Positions 8,366 through 18,578 are shown, counted from the stretch's first letter. The stretch: DNA of 35,289 nt from Stenotrophomonas acidaminiphila (GCF_001431595.1 NZ_LDJO01000074.1:1-35289); one strand, 5' to 3'. Made by a program: numbers and translations. Notes: generated by a model from the letters alone, not told the origin.

Positions 8366-9343
8366 ATGCCTGCCGCCATCACCGCACCGATCCGCCGCAC
8401 CCGGCAGCCACGCGCCATCGCCCTGGCCTGCGCGTTGGCCTGCGCGATCTGGCCGGCGCTGGCGCAGACCCCGGACACCCCGCCATGGGAACCGACCACG
8501 CCGGCGCTGGATGACCGCCAGCAGGCCCTGCTCGAGGACATGCTCGCGCGGCTGCCGCCGCAACGCCCGGGCGTGGCCGACGTGTACGTGCTGGGCGTGG
8601 CCGGCGATGCCGACGAGGACGTGTTCCGCAACGAGGTCGCCTACCTGCGGCAGCTGTCGGCACGGCGCTGGGATGCGCCCGGGCGCATGCTGGCGCTGGT
8701 CAACCAGCCGGACACGCTGCCGGATGAGGCGCCGCTGCCACCGGCGACCTACGAGAGCATCGCCCGCGCGCTGGACGGGCTGGGGCAGGTGCTCGACCCG
8801 CGCGAGGACGTACTGTTCGTGTACCTGAGCAGCCATGGCCTGGACGACAGCAGCCTCTACCTGCACACCGGGCCGGACCAGGAGGACTACCTGACGCCGG
8901 AGGACCTGGCGCAGCTGCTCGAAGAGGCCGGCATCGGCAATGCGGTGATCGTGGTCTCGGCCTGCTATTCGGGGGGCTTCGTGCCGGTGCTGAAGGCCGC
9001 CAACCGCATGGTCATCACCGCTGCGCGCAGCGACCGCCCCTCCTTCGGCTGCGGCAATACCGACAGCGCCACCTGGTTCGGCCGTGCGTTCCTGGTCGAG
9101 GCGCTGAACGCCACCGACGACTTCGCCGCCGCCTTCGCCATGGCCCGCGACAGCGTCCGCCGGCGCGAGAAGCAGGAGGGCGAGCTGCCATCGCATCCGC
9201 AGTTCGTCGCCGGCAAGGCGATCGCGCCGGTGCTGGCGCGCTGGCGCTCCGGACTGCCGGCAAGTGCGCCGGTGCCCTATCCGTTCGTGCATGCGCCGAC
9301 GGCCGCGCCAGGTGCGGCATCGGCCAGCCCCGGGACGCGCTGA
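8366..9343 (+). CDS. Secreted C13-family (legumain/caspase-fold) cysteine peptidase
   Basis: A 325-residue protein with a signal peptide (cleavage likely after ALA at 31-33) and a Peptidase C13/caspase-fold domain at about 68-290. The dyad is clear: H157 in VYLSSHG after a hydrophobic strand, and C200 in VIVVSACYSGG after the next one; TAARSD follows as in legumain-like proteins. It lies 40 bases after the FecR-domain gene on the same strand, so it is likely the third gene of the sigma/FecR operon. Bacterial C13 proteins are poorly characterised. Location in the periplasm or beyond and peptidase activity are inferred; specificity (Asn/Asp in eukaryotic legumains) is unknown. Confidence 0.88.
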   Translation: MPAAITAPIRRTRQPRAIALACALACAIWPALAQTPDTPPWEPTTPALDDRQQALLEDMLARLPPQRPGVADVYVLGVAGDADEDVFRNEVAYLRQLSARRWDAPGRMLALVNQPDTLPDEAPLPPATYESIARALDGLGQVLDPREDVLFVYLSSHGLDDSSLYLHTGPDQEDYLTPEDLAQLLEEAGIGNAVIVVSACYSGGFVPVLKAANRMVITAARSDRPSFGCGNTDSATWFGRAFLVEALNATDDFAAAFAMARDSVRRREKQEGELPSHPQFVAGKAIAPVLARWRSGLPASAPVPYPFVHAPTAAPGAASASPGTR

Positions 9344-9454
9344 CCGCCTGGAGGACGCCGCCGGGTCAACGCAGCCGCAGTCGCATGCCCTCCACCGCCT
9401 CCCCGTGCGCACGCACCGGCGCCGCGCCAGCGCTGCGTTGATCGGCCTGCCCTG

Positions 9455-9483
9455 GGTGCACGGGCGGCTGTAGCGCCCGCACC
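9455..9483. terminator. Hairpin between convergent genes, possible bidirectional terminator
   Basis: GGTG-CGGGCG at 9455-9466 can fold with CGCCCG-CACC at 9474-9483 over a seven-base loop, with one bulged base. It lies in the 154-base gap between two converging genes where a terminator is expected. Neither side has a T-run, so intrinsic termination is uncertain. Nothing else is seen in this gap. Confidence 0.35.
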
Positions 9484-9497
9484 ACCCGCCCGCTGGC

Positions 9498-11024
9498 TCA
9501 GGGTTGCGCGTCCTGCAGCCGGTAGGTGGTGTGGCTGCGGTACTCCCTGCCGTTGAGCGTGGTGCGCACCTCGACCGTGTGTTCGCCCACCTCCAGCCGG
9601 GTCGGCAACGCCGCGCGCCACAGGTGCGAGGACGGCGTGGCTTCGGGCGAACGGTCGTAGCCGCGCAGCAGGTCGGTCTGGTCGTCGGCCACGTTCTCGG
9701 CCAGCAGGCGCGGATCGGGCTGCTCGACCCGCTTCATCGGCTGCCAGTCGCCGCCGTCGACGCGGAACTCCACCGGCAGGCCGTCATGGCCCATGAACAC
9801 GTTGGCGTACACCCCCCACGCCGGGTACGCGCCATGCCGCAGCACCCGGGGCGCATGCAGCGCGATCTGCATGTCCTCCGGCGCACGGGCGACGCGGTAC
9901 TCCACGCTGTAGCGGCCCTGCGGCTGCACGTTGAGCAGGCCGTAACCGTTGGGCGTGCCATCGGACATGGTGGTGTCGGGAATGCCCTGTGCGTCCTTCA
10001 CACCGGACCAGAACGCACCGCAGGCGGCACCGACGTTGTACTCGTGCAGCGGCCGCGCGCCCTTCCAGCCCTGCGCCGCGCTCCAGAACACCTGGCTCTG
10101 GTTGTGGGTATGGCCGCTGAGCACCAGCGGGTGCGGCAGCTTCTCGAGCAGCGCGAACAGGCGCGCGCGATCCTCGGCGCGGAAGCCGCGGTCGAACAGC
10201 GGGATGTGCAGGCCCAGCACCACCAGCCGGTCCCTTGGCAGGGTCGGCAGGTAGCGCTCGAGGAAAGCGAACTGGTCTTCGCGCAGGCCGCCGACATACG
10301 CCGGCTTCTGCCCCGGTCGGGCGATGACGTCGTCCAGGCCGATGAACACCATCGAAGGTTCTTCCCAGGCATAGGTGTCCGGGCCGAGCTGGCGGTGGAA
10401 GCTGTCCAGCGCGTCGGCATCGCTGCGCGCGCCCAGGTCCATGTCGTGGTTGCCGGGCACGTGCAGCCACGGCACCCCCAGCGAGGTCACCGCCTTGACT
10501 AGCAGCGGATACAGCGCCGGGTCGTCGTTGCTGATGTCGCCCAGGGTCATGCCCAGCCGCGCCTGGTGGCGGCCACGCAGCGGCGCGACGATGTCGCGCT
10601 CGAAGTAGTCCACGTCCAGCGTGCTGGAGGTCTGGCTGTCGGCCATCACCAGGGCCTGGAAACTGTCCGCCGCATCCGCCTGCGGCACCAGCGCGAACGG
10701 ACGGCATTGGGTACCCGCCACCTCGCCCGCGCGCGGGCGCCAGATATCGGGCAGGCCATCGGCACGCACGGCGGCACCACGGCCCGCGGGCTTGATGACG
10801 AACACGATGGGCTGCGCCGAATCCGGCAGCCGGTAGCGGCCGTCGCGGCCGGTGACGGCGATGTGCTCGCCGTCGGACACGCGGATGCCCGGCAGCGGCT
10901 GTTCCCCCGGGTCGCGCACGCCATTGCCATTGGCATCGTCGAACACCGCGCCCTCCACGCAGGACGCGGCCGCGGTCAGCGGTGCGCAGGCCAGCAACAG
11001 GCCGGCGAACAGGGAATGGCGCAT
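9498..11024 (-). CDS. Secreted calcineurin-like metallophosphoesterase with N- and C-terminal beta domains
   Basis: A 508-residue exported protein. Residues 1-20 form a signal peptide; about 22-75 resemble an SdrD B/transthyretin-like repeat (GAVFDDANGNGVRDPGEQPL), matching the N-terminal domain typical of this phosphoesterase group. The catalytic core runs from about 124 to 340 with D129, GDISND (D163), GNHD (N192, H193), GLHIP (H273) and SGHTHN (H305, H307). The first motif reads ADSQ, i.e. D-x-Q in place of the usual D-x-H. A C-terminal beta domain (about 370-505) follows. The substrate is unknown. Downstream of its 5' end, 11025-11132 holds no gene and no clear terminator for the his operon. 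Confidence 0.9.
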   Translation of the reverse strand: MRHSLFAGLLLACAPLTAAASCVEGAVFDDANGNGVRDPGEQPLPGIRVSDGEHIAVTGRDGRYRLPDSAQPIVFVIKPAGRGAAVRADGLPDIWRPRAGEVAGTQCRPFALVPQADAADSFQALVMADSQTSSTLDVDYFERDIVAPLRGRHQARLGMTLGDISNDDPALYPLLVKAVTSLGVPWLHVPGNHDMDLGARSDADALDSFHRQLGPDTYAWEEPSMVFIGLDDVIARPGQKPAYVGGLREDQFAFLERYLPTLPRDRLVVLGLHIPLFDRGFRAEDRARLFALLEKLPHPLVLSGHTHNQSQVFWSAAQGWKGARPLHEYNVGAACGAFWSGVKDAQGIPDTTMSDGTPNGYGLLNVQPQGRYSVEYRVARAPEDMQIALHAPRVLRHGAYPAWGVYANVFMGHDGLPVEFRVDGGDWQPMKRVEQPDPRLLAENVADDQTDLLRGYDRSPEATPSSHLWRAALPTRLEVGEHTVEVRTTLNGREYRSHTTYRLQDAQP

Positions 11025-11132
11025 GCGAGCCTCGTCAAGAGAACGGACAGGCCGCCATTATCGCGCCGTCATGCCACGCGCGCATGGCGCCACGCCGGCC
11101 AGGGACGGCAGGCGCCCGCGCCACACCTGCGC

Positions 11133-11768
11133 TCAGCGTGCCGCCTTCTCCGCGGCCCTGGCGTGGCGCTGTTCCAGCACCGCCACCGCATCGTCCAGCG
11201 ACAGCCCGCGCGCGCGCAGCAGCACGATCAGGTGGAACAGCAGGTCGGCCGACTCGCCCAGCAGCTCGTCATCGCGCTGGACCACGCCGGCCAGCGCCGT
11301 CTCCACGCCTTCCTCGCCCACCTTCTGGGCGATGTGGCGGGTGCCTTTCTCGAACAGCTTGGTGGTGTAACTGTTGAGCGGGCGGTCGTGTTCGCGCTGC
11401 CGGACCAGTGCGTCCAGCGCGCCCAGGAACTGCCCCGGCGCGTCGCCGAAACAGCTGTTGCTGCCGGTGTGGCAGGTCGGTCCGTGCGGGTGCGCGCTGA
11501 CCAGCAGGGTATCGCCGTCGCAGTCGGCCCGGATGGCCACCAGCTCCAGGTGGTGGCCGGAGGTCTCGCCCTTGGTCCACAGGCGCTGCTTGCTGCGGCT
11601 GAAGAAGGTCACTCGGCCGTCACGCAGGGTCCGGTCCAGCGCGGCGCGGTCCATGTAGCCGAGCATCAGCACGCGCAATGTCGCCGCGTCCTGCACGATG
11701 GCCGGCATCAGCCCGCCGACCTTGTCCCAGTCCAGCGCGGTCGTGTCGAAGCTTTTTTCAGTAGACAT
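11133..11768 (-). CDS. hisIE: Bifunctional phosphoribosyl-AMP cyclohydrolase / phosphoribosyl-ATP pyrophosphatase
   Basis: A 211-residue fusion performing the second and third steps of histidine biosynthesis in the cytoplasm. The HisI half (about 1-115) carries [21 protein letters not shown], then ADCDGD and [15 protein letters not shown] with the Zn/Mg-binding cysteines and aspartates. The HisE half (about 120-205) shows the all-alpha MazG-like pattern [17 protein letters not shown]...ESADLLFHL. The ATG at 11768 lies inside the end of hisF (11-base overlap), so expression depends on coupled translation. It is the last gene of the his operon. Size is as usual for gammaproteobacterial HisIE. 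Confidence 0.96.
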   Translation of the reverse strand: MSTEKSFDTTALDWDKVGGLMPAIVQDAATLRVLMLGYMDRAALDRTLRDGRVTFFSRSKQRLWTKGETSGHHLELVAIRADCDGDTLLVSAHPHGPTCHTGSNSCFGDAPGQFLGALDALVRQREHDRPLNSYTTKLFEKGTRHIAQKVGEEGVETALAGVVQRDDELLGESADLLFHLIVLLRARGLSLDDAVAVLEQRHARAAEKAAR

Positions 11769-12534
11769 CGCGCACCTCGATCTGTTGTTCGCGCAGGAAC
11801 CGCTTGAGTTCAGGAATGGCGATGGCCCCGGAGTGGAACACACTGGCCGCCAACGCGCCGTCGACGTCGGCCTGTTCGAACACGTCGGCGAAATGCCCGG
11901 GCGTGCCGGCGCCGCCTGAGGCGATCAGCGGCACGCTGCACAGGGCGCGGGCCTGGCGCAGCTGGGCGATGTCGTAGCCGTTGCGCACACCATCGCTGTC
12001 CATGCAGTTGAGCACGATCTCGCCGGCACCGCGCTGCTGCGCCTCGCGCAGCCAGTCCAGGGTCAGCCGTGCCTCGTCGCGGGTGCGGGCCGGGTCGCCG
12101 GTGTAGGAGCGCACGCGCCACTGCCCGTCGGGTTCGCGGATCGAGTCGATGCCGACGACCACACATTGCTGGCCGAACGCCCCGGCCAGCTCGCCGATCA
12201 GCGCCGGCCGCTCCAGCGCCGGGGTGTTGATCGAGATCTTGTCGGCGCCGGCATTGAGCATGGCGCGCGCGGTTTCCACGTCGCGGATGCCGCCGGCCAC
12301 GCAGAACGGGATATCGATCAGGCGTGCGACACGCTCGATCCAGCCCCGGTCCACAGAGCGTCCCTCCGGGCTGGCCGAGATGTCGTAGAACACCAGTTCG
12401 TCGGCGCCCTGGTCGCGGTAGCGCAGCGCCAGCTCGGTGATCCCGCCCATGTCGACATGGTCGCGGAAGCGCACGCCCTTGACCACGCGGCCATCGCGCA
12501 CGTCCAGGCAGGGAATGATGCGGCGGCTCAACAT
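11758..12534 (-). CDS. hisF: Imidazole glycerol phosphate synthase cyclase subunit
   Basis: A 258-residue TIM barrel that uses ammonia from HisH to turn PRFAR into imidazole glycerol phosphate and AICAR. The N-terminal [18 protein letters not shown] carries the catalytic D11, and VVVGIDSIR holds the second barrel aspartate; DISAS and the C-terminal [13 protein letters not shown] are phosphate-binding loops. The length is normal (E. coli 258). The ATG overlaps the hisA stop by seven bases. It must assemble with HisH, encoded two genes upstream in the same operon. Confidence 0.97.
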   Translation of the reverse strand: MLSRRIIPCLDVRDGRVVKGVRFRDHVDMGGITELALRYRDQGADELVFYDISASPEGRSVDRGWIERVARLIDIPFCVAGGIRDVETARAMLNAGADKISINTPALERPALIGELAGAFGQQCVVVGIDSIREPDGQWRVRSYTGDPARTRDEARLTLDWLREAQQRGAGEIVLNCMDSDGVRNGYDIAQLRQARALCSVPLIASGGAGTPGHFADVFEQADVDGALAASVFHSGAIAIPELKRFLREQQIEVRDVY

Positions 12535-13262
12535 GCCAGCGCCTCCTGCAGCTGCAGCCGGCCTTCCAGCAGCGCCTTACCCAGTACCGCGCCGGCACAG
12601 CCGGCCGCACGCGCAGCGGCCACGTCGGCGACATCGCGCACGCCGCCGGAAGCCTGTACCGCCACCCCGGGCAGCAGCCGCGACAGGTGCGCGTACAGGT
12701 CCAGGTTGGGCCCGGACAGCATGCCGTCGCGGGCGATGTCCGTGCACAGCAGGTGCTGCATGCCCGCCTGCGCATAGCGCACGGCGAGTTCGTCCAGGGT
12801 GACATCGGCGGTCTCGGTCCAGCCGTGCACCGGCAACCGCCACACGCCATCGTCGCCCTGCCGCGTGTCCAGCGCGATGGTCAGCCGCGCGGCGCCGAAC
12901 TCGCGCAGCCACGCCAGCACCTGCGCGGGCTCGCGTACCGCCAGCGAACCGACCACCACGCGGCTGGCGCCGGCATCGAGGATGCGGGCCACGTCGTCGC
13001 GGCAACGCACGCCGCCACCGGTCTGTACCTGCAGCCGGGTGTCCGCGGCGATCCGTGCCAGCAGGGACGCCAGGGTGTAGCCACCGGCCCTGGCCGCGTC
13101 CAGGTCGACCAGGTGCATCCACTGCGCGCCGGCAGCGGCGAAGGCCTGTGCGCGCGGCAACGGATCGTCGCCGTAGGTGGTCTGCTGCGCATAGTCGCCC
13201 TGCAGCAGGCGCACCACCTGCCCGTCGCGTATATCGAGCGCGGGATAGACGATAAAGCTCAT
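12528..13262 (-). CDS. hisA: 1-(5-phosphoribosyl)-5-[(5-phosphoribosylamino)methylideneamino]imidazole-4-carboxamide isomerase
   Basis: A 244-residue TIM barrel catalysing the ProFAR to PRFAR Amadori rearrangement. The start [19 protein letters not shown] gives the catalytic D10; [14 protein letters not shown] (phosphate-binding) and CTDIARDG (second catalytic aspartate) follow in the expected order, with a C-terminal ASGGV phosphate loop. The ATG overlaps the hisH stop by four bases (ATGA), which fixes the start; the frame is open further upstream only as shadow of hisH. Confidence 0.97.
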   Translation of the reverse strand: MSFIVYPALDIRDGQVVRLLQGDYAQQTTYGDDPLPRAQAFAAAGAQWMHLVDLDAARAGGYTLASLLARIAADTRLQVQTGGGVRCRDDVARILDAGASRVVVGSLAVREPAQVLAWLREFGAARLTIALDTRQGDDGVWRLPVHGWTETADVTLDELAVRYAQAGMQHLLCTDIARDGMLSGPNLDLYAHLSRLLPGVAVQASGGVRDVADVAAARAAGCAGAVLGKALLEGRLQLQEALAC

Positions 13263-13861
13263 GAAAGATCGCTCTGGATGAAATTGCGCAGGATGCGCGC
13301 GCCGGGGCCGGCCGAACGTTCGGGATGGAACTGCGCACCGCACAGGCGGCCACGCTGCACCACCGCGGTGAACAGGCCGCCGTGGTGGCACGCGGCCACG
13401 GTATCGGAGGTGACCGGTGCGGCGTAGCTGTGCACGAAATAGGCGCTGGAGCCGGGTGTCACGCCGTCCAGCAGCGGCGACTCGCGCAGCGCAAGCAGCT
13501 TGTTCCAGCCCATGTGCGGCACCCGCACGCCCACCGCCGGATGCAGGCGTCGCACCACCCCGGGCAACAGCCCCAGGCACTCCACCCCACCTTCCTCGGA
13601 GCGCTCGAACAGCAGCTGCATGCCCAGGCAGATGCCCAGCAGCGGCACCTGCAGTTCGCGCAGCGGCTGCACCAGCCCCTGGGCGTGCAGCCGGCGCATG
13701 CCCTCGGCGGCGGCGCCGACGCCGGGCAGGATCACCCGCGAGGCGCCTTCCAGGCCAGCGGGCTCGCGCACCATGCGCACCGCCACGCCCAGCCGCTCCA
13801 GCGCATAGCGCACCGAGCCGAGGTTGGCGCCGCCGGCATCGATCAGGCCGACCGTGCTCAC
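13259..13861 (-). CDS. hisH: Imidazole glycerol phosphate synthase glutamine amidotransferase subunit
   Basis: A 200-residue class I glutamine amidotransferase that supplies ammonia to HisF. The nucleophile C78 lies in [13 protein letters not shown]; the partner histidine is in AQFHPERS near the C-terminus. GVGA at about 47-50 corresponds to the oxyanion-strand region. The start is a GTG overlapping the hisB stop as GTGA, reading [17 protein letters not shown]; an upstream in-frame start would make an unnatural extension inside hisB. Its length matches the family. Confidence 0.96.
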   Translation of the reverse strand: MSTVGLIDAGGANLGSVRYALERLGVAVRMVREPAGLEGASRVILPGVGAAAEGMRRLHAQGLVQPLRELQVPLLGICLGMQLLFERSEEGGVECLGLLPGVVRRLHPAVGVRVPHMGWNKLLALRESPLLDGVTPGSSAYFVHSYAAPVTSDTVAACHHGGLFTAVVQRGRLCGAQFHPERSAGPGARILRNFIQSDLS

Positions 13862-14931
13862 AACGCCCCCTTGGTCGATGGCAGCTCGGTGCCCTGGCGA
13901 CGGATCGCCTGGCGCAGGGCGCGGGCCAGCGCCTTGAAGCAGGCCTCGACCTTGTGGTGGTCGTTGTCGCCCTCGACCTTCAGGTTCAGGTTCAACCCGG
14001 CCGCATCGCACAGCGAGCGGAAGAAATGCGGCACCAGCTCGGTAGGCATGTCGCCGACCCGCTCACGCTTGAACACGCCCTCGAACACGAAGTACGGGCG
14101 GCCGCTGAAATCCAGCGCGGCGCTGGCCAGGGTTTCGTCCATCGGCAGGGTGAAGCCGTAGCGGCCGATGCCACGCTTGTCGCCCAGCGCCTCGCGCAGC
14201 GCCTGGCCCAGCGCCAGGCCGGTGTCCTCGATGGTGTGGTGTTCGTCGATGTGCAGGTCGCCCCTGGCCTGCACCTCCAGCGCGAAGCCGCCATGGCGGC
14301 CGATCTGGTCGAGCATGTGGTCGAAGAACGGCAGGCCGGTATCCACCTGCGACGCCGCGGCCCGGTCCAGGTCGACGGCGACGCGGATCTGCGTTTCCCT
14401 GGTATCGCGCTGCACGACGGCACGGCGCGGCGCATCGGCCAGCTCGTGGGCGATGCCGTCCCAGTCCCAGTCGCCGCCGAACTGCGCGGTGCGCAGCTGG
14501 AAGCCCCGGATCTTCATGTTGTCCGCGAACTGGATGTCGGTGGGCCGGTCGCCGACCATCGCCGAGCGCGCCCAGTCGATCGAACGGTCCTGCAGGTACG
14601 GCAGCATCATGCCGATGCCCGGCTTGCGGTTGGGGCTGTTGTCGGCAGGCCAGCTCGGGTCGATGAGCACGTCGCGGAACACGATGCCCTGGCTGGCGAA
14701 GATCTGCAGCATCAGGTCGTTGGGGCCGTCGAAGCTTGCCTGCGGGTAGCTGTCGCTGCCGAGCCCGTCCTGGTTGGAGACGATGACGAACTGGTAGCCG
14801 GCGTCGCGCAGGCGCAGCATCGCCGGGATCACGTTCCTGACGAAGCGGATCTTCTCGTAGGCGTCGATCTGGAAATCAGCCGGCTCCTCGATCAGGGTGC
14901 CGTCGCGGTCGACGAACAGGATGGGGGTCAT
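13858..14931 (-). CDS. hisB: Bifunctional histidinol-phosphatase / imidazoleglycerol-phosphate dehydratase
   Basis: A 357-residue fusion as in enterobacteria and xanthomonads. The N-terminal HAD phosphatase (about 1-165) opens [14 protein letters not shown] with the DxDGT nucleophile motif, followed by SNQDG and MVGDRPTD. The C-terminal dehydratase (about 170-357) shows [22 protein letters not shown] and [13 protein letters not shown], the Mn2+-binding histidine clusters. It performs steps 7 and 9 of the pathway. Its ATG overlaps the hisC stop by four bases (ATGA). Confidence 0.97.
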   Translation of the reverse strand: MTPILFVDRDGTLIEEPADFQIDAYEKIRFVRNVIPAMLRLRDAGYQFVIVSNQDGLGSDSYPQASFDGPNDLMLQIFASQGIVFRDVLIDPSWPADNSPNRKPGIGMMLPYLQDRSIDWARSAMVGDRPTDIQFADNMKIRGFQLRTAQFGGDWDWDGIAHELADAPRRAVVQRDTRETQIRVAVDLDRAAASQVDTGLPFFDHMLDQIGRHGGFALEVQARGDLHIDEHHTIEDTGLALGQALREALGDKRGIGRYGFTLPMDETLASAALDFSGRPYFVFEGVFKRERVGDMPTELVPHFFRSLCDAAGLNLNLKVEGDNDHHKVEACFKALARALRQAIRRQGTELPSTKGAL

Positions 14932-16010
14932 GCTGCAGGCTCCAGCGTGGCGAGCACGCCGAGTACGCGCGCGTTCTGTTCAGGGGTACCGAGGGTGATG
15001 CGCAGCGCGTCGTGCAGCTGCGGCGCGCCGCGCTGGTCGCGCACCACCACCCCGGCGACCAGCAGCCGCTGGAACGCGGCCTCGGCGTCAACCAGGCGCA
15101 CCAGCAGGAAATTGGCGTCGGACGGGTACACCCGGCGCACGCCGGGCAACTGCGCCAGCGCGGCGCGCAGGCGCTCGCGCTCGGCGCGTACCAGGGCGAT
15201 GCGTTCGCGCGTGCGCGCCAGCGCCGCGTCGTCCAGCCCGGCCAGCGCCAGCGCCGAACACGGCGCCGGGATCGGGTACGGTGCCTGGCAGTTGCGCAGC
15301 ACCGCGATCAGCCCGGCATCGGCGATCACGCAGCCGATGCGCGCCGCCGCCAGCGCATGCGCCTTGGACAGCGTGCGCAGCACGGCGATGTTGTCATGCC
15401 GCGGCAGCAGGCTTGCCGCCGAAGGCTCGTCGGCGAATTCGGCATAGGCCTCGTCGACCACCACCAGCGCCTGCCCGCGCAGCGCCGCGGCCACCCGCTC
15501 GACCTGCGCCAGGCCGATGCTCGACCCGCCCGGGTTGGAGGGCGAGCACAGGAACACCAGGCGTGCATTGCCCTGTTTCGCGGTGGCGATGATGGCCTCG
15601 ATGTCCGGCACCAGCCCGGCATCGTCATCGCGCAGCGGCACCTCCAGCGCGGGCGCGTTCTGCAGCCGCGCGCTGACCGCATACATGCCGAACACCGGCG
15701 GCGTGTACAGCACGCCATCGCGGCCGGGCGCGCACAGCGCGCGCACCAGCAGGTCGATGGCTTCGTCGCTACCGCGCCCGATCAGCAGCTGCTCGGACCT
15801 GCAGCCGAAAAGTGCGGCCAGGCGTTCGCGCAGCGCCTGCGGCTGCGGCTCGGGATAGCGCCGGCACAGCGCCGCCGCATCGCCCGGGTTGGGCCACGCC
15901 GATTCATTGGCATTGAGCCAGATCTCGCCTTCCAGCCGGGTGCTGCGCGCGGACGCATATCCGGCGAAGCCGCGCAGGTCCTCGCGCACCAGGTCGAGCA
16001 CGCCGCTCAT
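14928..16010 (-). CDS. hisC: Histidinol-phosphate aminotransferase
   Basis: A 360-residue class I/II PLP-dependent aminotransferase. The substrate-binding [11 protein letters not shown] is at about 32-42, NPGG at 159-162, the PLP-phenol-binding [10 protein letters not shown] at about 183-192, and the Schiff-base lysine is K216 in [16 protein letters not shown]. It converts imidazole acetol phosphate to histidinol phosphate. The ATG at 16010 forms an ATGA overlap with the hisD stop and is preferred over the long upstream extension, which is antisense-like shadow inside hisD. Confidence 0.96.
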   Translation of the reverse strand: MSGVLDLVREDLRGFAGYASARSTRLEGEIWLNANESAWPNPGDAAALCRRYPEPQPQALRERLAALFGCRSEQLLIGRGSDEAIDLLVRALCAPGRDGVLYTPPVFGMYAVSARLQNAPALEVPLRDDDAGLVPDIEAIIATAKQGNARLVFLCSPSNPGGSSIGLAQVERVAAALRGQALVVVDEAYAEFADEPSAASLLPRHDNIAVLRTLSKAHALAAARIGCVIADAGLIAVLRNCQAPYPIPAPCSALALAGLDDAALARTRERIALVRAERERLRAALAQLPGVRRVYPSDANFLLVRLVDAEAAFQRLLVAGVVVRDQRGAPQLHDALRITLGTPEQNARVLGVLATLEPAA

Positions 16011-17302
16011 TGCGCCACCTCCAGCCGCAGCGCGACCGCGTTGGCGTGCGCGTCCAGCCCTTCGGCGCGGGCCATCACCAGCGCGCACGGCCCGATCCCG
16101 GCAATGCCCTGCGCGCTGGCGGCCTGCACGCTGATCTGGTTCTGGAAGCTGGCCACGCTGACCCCGCTGTAGGCGCGCGCGGCACCGGCGGTGGGCAGCA
16201 CGTGGTTGGTGCCGGAACAGTAGTCGCCCAGCGCTTCGGGCGTGTAGTCGCCCAGGAACACCGAACCGGCCGCCTCGACCCGCTCCAGCCAGTCGCGCGG
16301 CTGCCGCAGCGCCAGGATCAGGTGCTCGGGCGCGTAGCGGTTGGAGATGGAGAACGCCTGCTCGATCGACGCGACCTGGACCAGCAGCGAGGCCGCCAGC
16401 GCCTGCCGGGCGATGGCTTCGCGCGGCAGCCGCGCCACCTGCCGTTCCACTTCGTCGCGCACCGCGGCGATCAACGCGGCGTCGTCGCTGAGCAGCAGCA
16501 CCTGCGAGTCCGGGCCGTGTTCGGCCTGCGACAGCAGGTCGGCGGCGACGAAGACCGGATTGGCACCGGCATCGGCGATCACCAGCACCTCCGACGGCCC
16601 CGCCGGCATGTCGATGGCCGCGGCACCGGCCTGCGCCACCTGCTGCTTGGCCTCGGTGACGTAGGCATTGCCCGGCCCGAACAGCTTGTCGCAGGACGGA
16701 ACGGTTGCGGTGCCCCAGGCCATCGCCGCGATCGCCTGCGCGCCGCCGATCTTGTAGACCCGGTGCACGCCGGTCAGCCGGGCGGCCACCAGCACCGCCG
16801 GGTCGGCGGTGCCATCGCGGCGCGGTGGCGTGCACAGCACCACCTGGCGGCAACCGGCCAGTTTCGCCGGCACGCCCAGCATCAGCGCGGTCGACGGCAG
16901 TGGCGCGCTGCCGGCCGGTACGTACAGTCCGACGCGGGCGATGGCGCGGACGACCTTGCCGCAGACCACGCCCGGCGCGGTTTCCACCGAATACGGCTGG
17001 GCCATGCCGGCGCGGTGATAGGTGTCGATGCGTTCGGCCGCCTGCTGCATGGCGATGCGCAGTTCCGCCGGCACCGCCTGTTCGGCGGCGGCGAACTCGG
17101 CTTCGCTCACCTCGAAGCGTTCCAGCGCCACCCCGTCCAGGCGCGCGGTGATGTCGCGCAGCGCGGCATCGCCGCCCTCGCGGACCTGCCCGATCAGTGC
17201 CTCCACCGCGGCGCGGGTCTGCGCGGCCACCGCCTGTGCCGGCCGGGTCAGCGCGCGTGCCTGCGCGTCGGCATCCAGTGCGTTCCAGTCGATGATGTTC
17301 AT
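16007..17302 (-). CDS. hisD: Histidinol dehydrogenase
   Basis: A 431-residue Zn2+- and NAD+-dependent enzyme for the last two oxidations of the pathway. Recognisable elements are [12 protein letters not shown] (nucleotide site), [21 protein letters not shown] (Zn ligands Gln and His), YAPEHLIL (catalytic Glu-His), [13 protein letters not shown] and the C-terminal [10 protein letters not shown] with the last Zn ligand. The ATG at 17302 overlaps the hisG stop by four bases. Its length is typical (E. coli 434). Confidence 0.97.
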   Translation of the reverse strand: MNIIDWNALDADAQARALTRPAQAVAAQTRAAVEALIGQVREGGDAALRDITARLDGVALERFEVSEAEFAAAEQAVPAELRIAMQQAAERIDTYHRAGMAQPYSVETAPGVVCGKVVRAIARVGLYVPAGSAPLPSTALMLGVPAKLAGCRQVVLCTPPRRDGTADPAVLVAARLTGVHRVYKIGGAQAIAAMAWGTATVPSCDKLFGPGNAYVTEAKQQVAQAGAAAIDMPAGPSEVLVIADAGANPVFVAADLLSQAEHGPDSQVLLLSDDAALIAAVRDEVERQVARLPREAIARQALAASLLVQVASIEQAFSISNRYAPEHLILALRQPRDWLERVEAAGSVFLGDYTPEALGDYCSGTNHVLPTAGAARAYSGVSVASFQNQISVQAASAQGIAGIGPCALVMARAEGLDAHANAVALRLEVAQ

Positions 17303-18210
17303 GCCAGCGACTTCTCCACCGCCAGCACCATCAACCCCTGGGCGCCGGCGCGCTCGAGTTCCTCCAGCCGCTGCCAGCTCAGCGCGCCGTTGCACATGGT
17401 CTGCAGGCGCACCGACGTGCCATTGCCCGGCAGCCGCAGCAGCGGCTCGGCGTCGGGCAGCAGCCGCGCCAGCGCGTCCACGCGCTCTTCGGCGGCCGAG
17501 AACATCAGCAGCTTGCGGTCCTGCACCCTGCTCAGGCCGTCCAGGCGGCGCAGCAGCATCGCCATCAGCCCGGCGCGGGCGTCGTCCAGTTCGTGCACCG
17601 GGCCGGCCAGCACCGCTTCGCTGTCCAGCAGCGTTTCCACCGGCCTGAGCTGGTTGGCCGCGAGCGTGGCGCCGCTGGACACCAGGTCGCAGATCAGGTC
17701 GGCGGTACCCAGCTTCGGCGCGATCTCCACCGAACCGGACAGTTCCACCACCTGCGCGTCCACGCCCTTGTCGCGCAGCCATGCCGCCAGGATGGCCGGG
17801 TAGCTGGTGGCGATGCGCTTGCCCGACAGCTGCGCCACGCCCTGCCAGTCCCAGTCCTCGGGCACGGCGATCATCAGCCGGCACTGGCCGAAGCCAAGCC
17901 CGCGCAGCGGCTGGTAGGCGTCGGGCAGGCCCTGCTGGCGGCGCGCCTTGGCCTGCTCGTCCAGTTCATTCAGGCCGACCACGCCGAGGTCGCAGACGCC
18001 ATCGGCGATCAGCCCGGGAATATCGTCGTCGCGCACCAGCAGCAGGTCCACCGGCAGCGATTCGCCGAAGCAGAACAGCTTGTCGCGGCTCTGCCGCCAG
18101 CTCAGCCCGCAGGCGGCCAGCAGGCTGCGCGCCGGGTCGGCCAGGCGCCCGCTCTTCTGGATGGCGATACGCAGCCGGTCGCGGGCCGGCGCGGAGGAGG
18201 AAGCACTCAT
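17299..18210 (-). CDS. hisG: ATP phosphoribosyltransferase (long form)
   Basis: A 303-residue HisG of the long, hexameric class with its own C-terminal ACT-like regulatory domain (about 225-300), so no HisZ is expected. [11 protein letters not shown] starts the catalytic core, [20 protein letters not shown] and [21 protein letters not shown] form the PRPP site. This first committed step is feedback-inhibited by histidine in the family. The ATG at 18210 is ten bases after the stop of the YerC-like gene. Confidence 0.97.
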   Translation of the reverse strand: MSASSSAPARDRLRIAIQKSGRLADPARSLLAACGLSWRQSRDKLFCFGESLPVDLLLVRDDDIPGLIADGVCDLGVVGLNELDEQAKARRQQGLPDAYQPLRGLGFGQCRLMIAVPEDWDWQGVAQLSGKRIATSYPAILAAWLRDKGVDAQVVELSGSVEIAPKLGTADLICDLVSSGATLAANQLRPVETLLDSEAVLAGPVHELDDARAGLMAMLLRRLDGLSRVQDRKLLMFSAAEERVDALARLLPDAEPLLRLPGNGTSVRLQTMCNGALSWQRLEELERAGAQGLMVLAVEKSLA

Positions 18211-18220
18211 GGGTCTTGTC

Positions 18221-18547
18221 TCAGTTGGATTCGGCTTTGCGCGCGGACAGGCGCTCGATGGCGACGGCATACCCGCCGGCGCCATGCTCGAGCGAACGCG
18301 CGACCCGGCCGATGGTGGTCACGCTCACCCCGGTCAGGTCGTAGATTTCGCGATACGGCACGCCCTTGCGCAGCAACGGCACCACCCGCCAGCGGTCGGC
18401 CATCGCCTCCAGCTCGGCCGGCGTGCACAGGTCGCGCAGGAACGCCTGCACGTCCTGCGGCCGCTCCAGCGCGGCGAACGCACGCGCCAGCGCCCTGAGG
18501 GAAGCGTCGGAGGCCTTTTCGCGGTCGGGGTCTGGGCGCGGTTTCAT
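18221..18547 (-). CDS. YerC/YecD family TrpR-related regulator (HisR-like)
   Basis: A 108-residue all-alpha repressor of the TrpR/YerC superfamily: [17 protein letters not shown] at about 37-53 is the family core, and the helix-turn-helix is [23 protein letters not shown] at about 64-86, ending in HGAGGY. It heads the his operon, ten bases before hisG. As I recall, comparative genomics assigns this family in Xanthomonadales to histidine control (HisR), and the TrpR-operator-like palindrome directly upstream agrees with an autoregulatory histidine-responsive repressor. The ATG at 18547 is chosen; a TTG at 18556 would lie inside the palindrome. No Shine-Dalgarno sequence is visible before either. 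Confidence 0.9.
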   Translation of the reverse strand: MKPRPDPDREKASDASLRALARAFAALERPQDVQAFLRDLCTPAELEAMADRWRVVPLLRKGVPYREIYDLTGVSVTTIGRVARSLEHGAGGYAVAIERLSARKAESN

Positions 18548-18554
18548 ACGTACC

Positions 18555-18578
18555 AATGTAATAGCGTGCTAATACATT
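18555..18578. promoter_or_regulatory. TrpR-operator-like palindrome, candidate HisR operator
   Basis: Plus-strand halves AATGTAaTAGC and GCTAaTACATT flank a two-base centre; ten of eleven half-site positions are symmetric. The core TGTAnTAG-n4-CTAnTACA has the same layout as the E. coli trp operator (TGTACTAG-TTAA-CTAGTACA). It overlaps the proposed -10 element and start point of the his operon and lies eight bases from the regulator's ATG. Confidence 0.7.
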
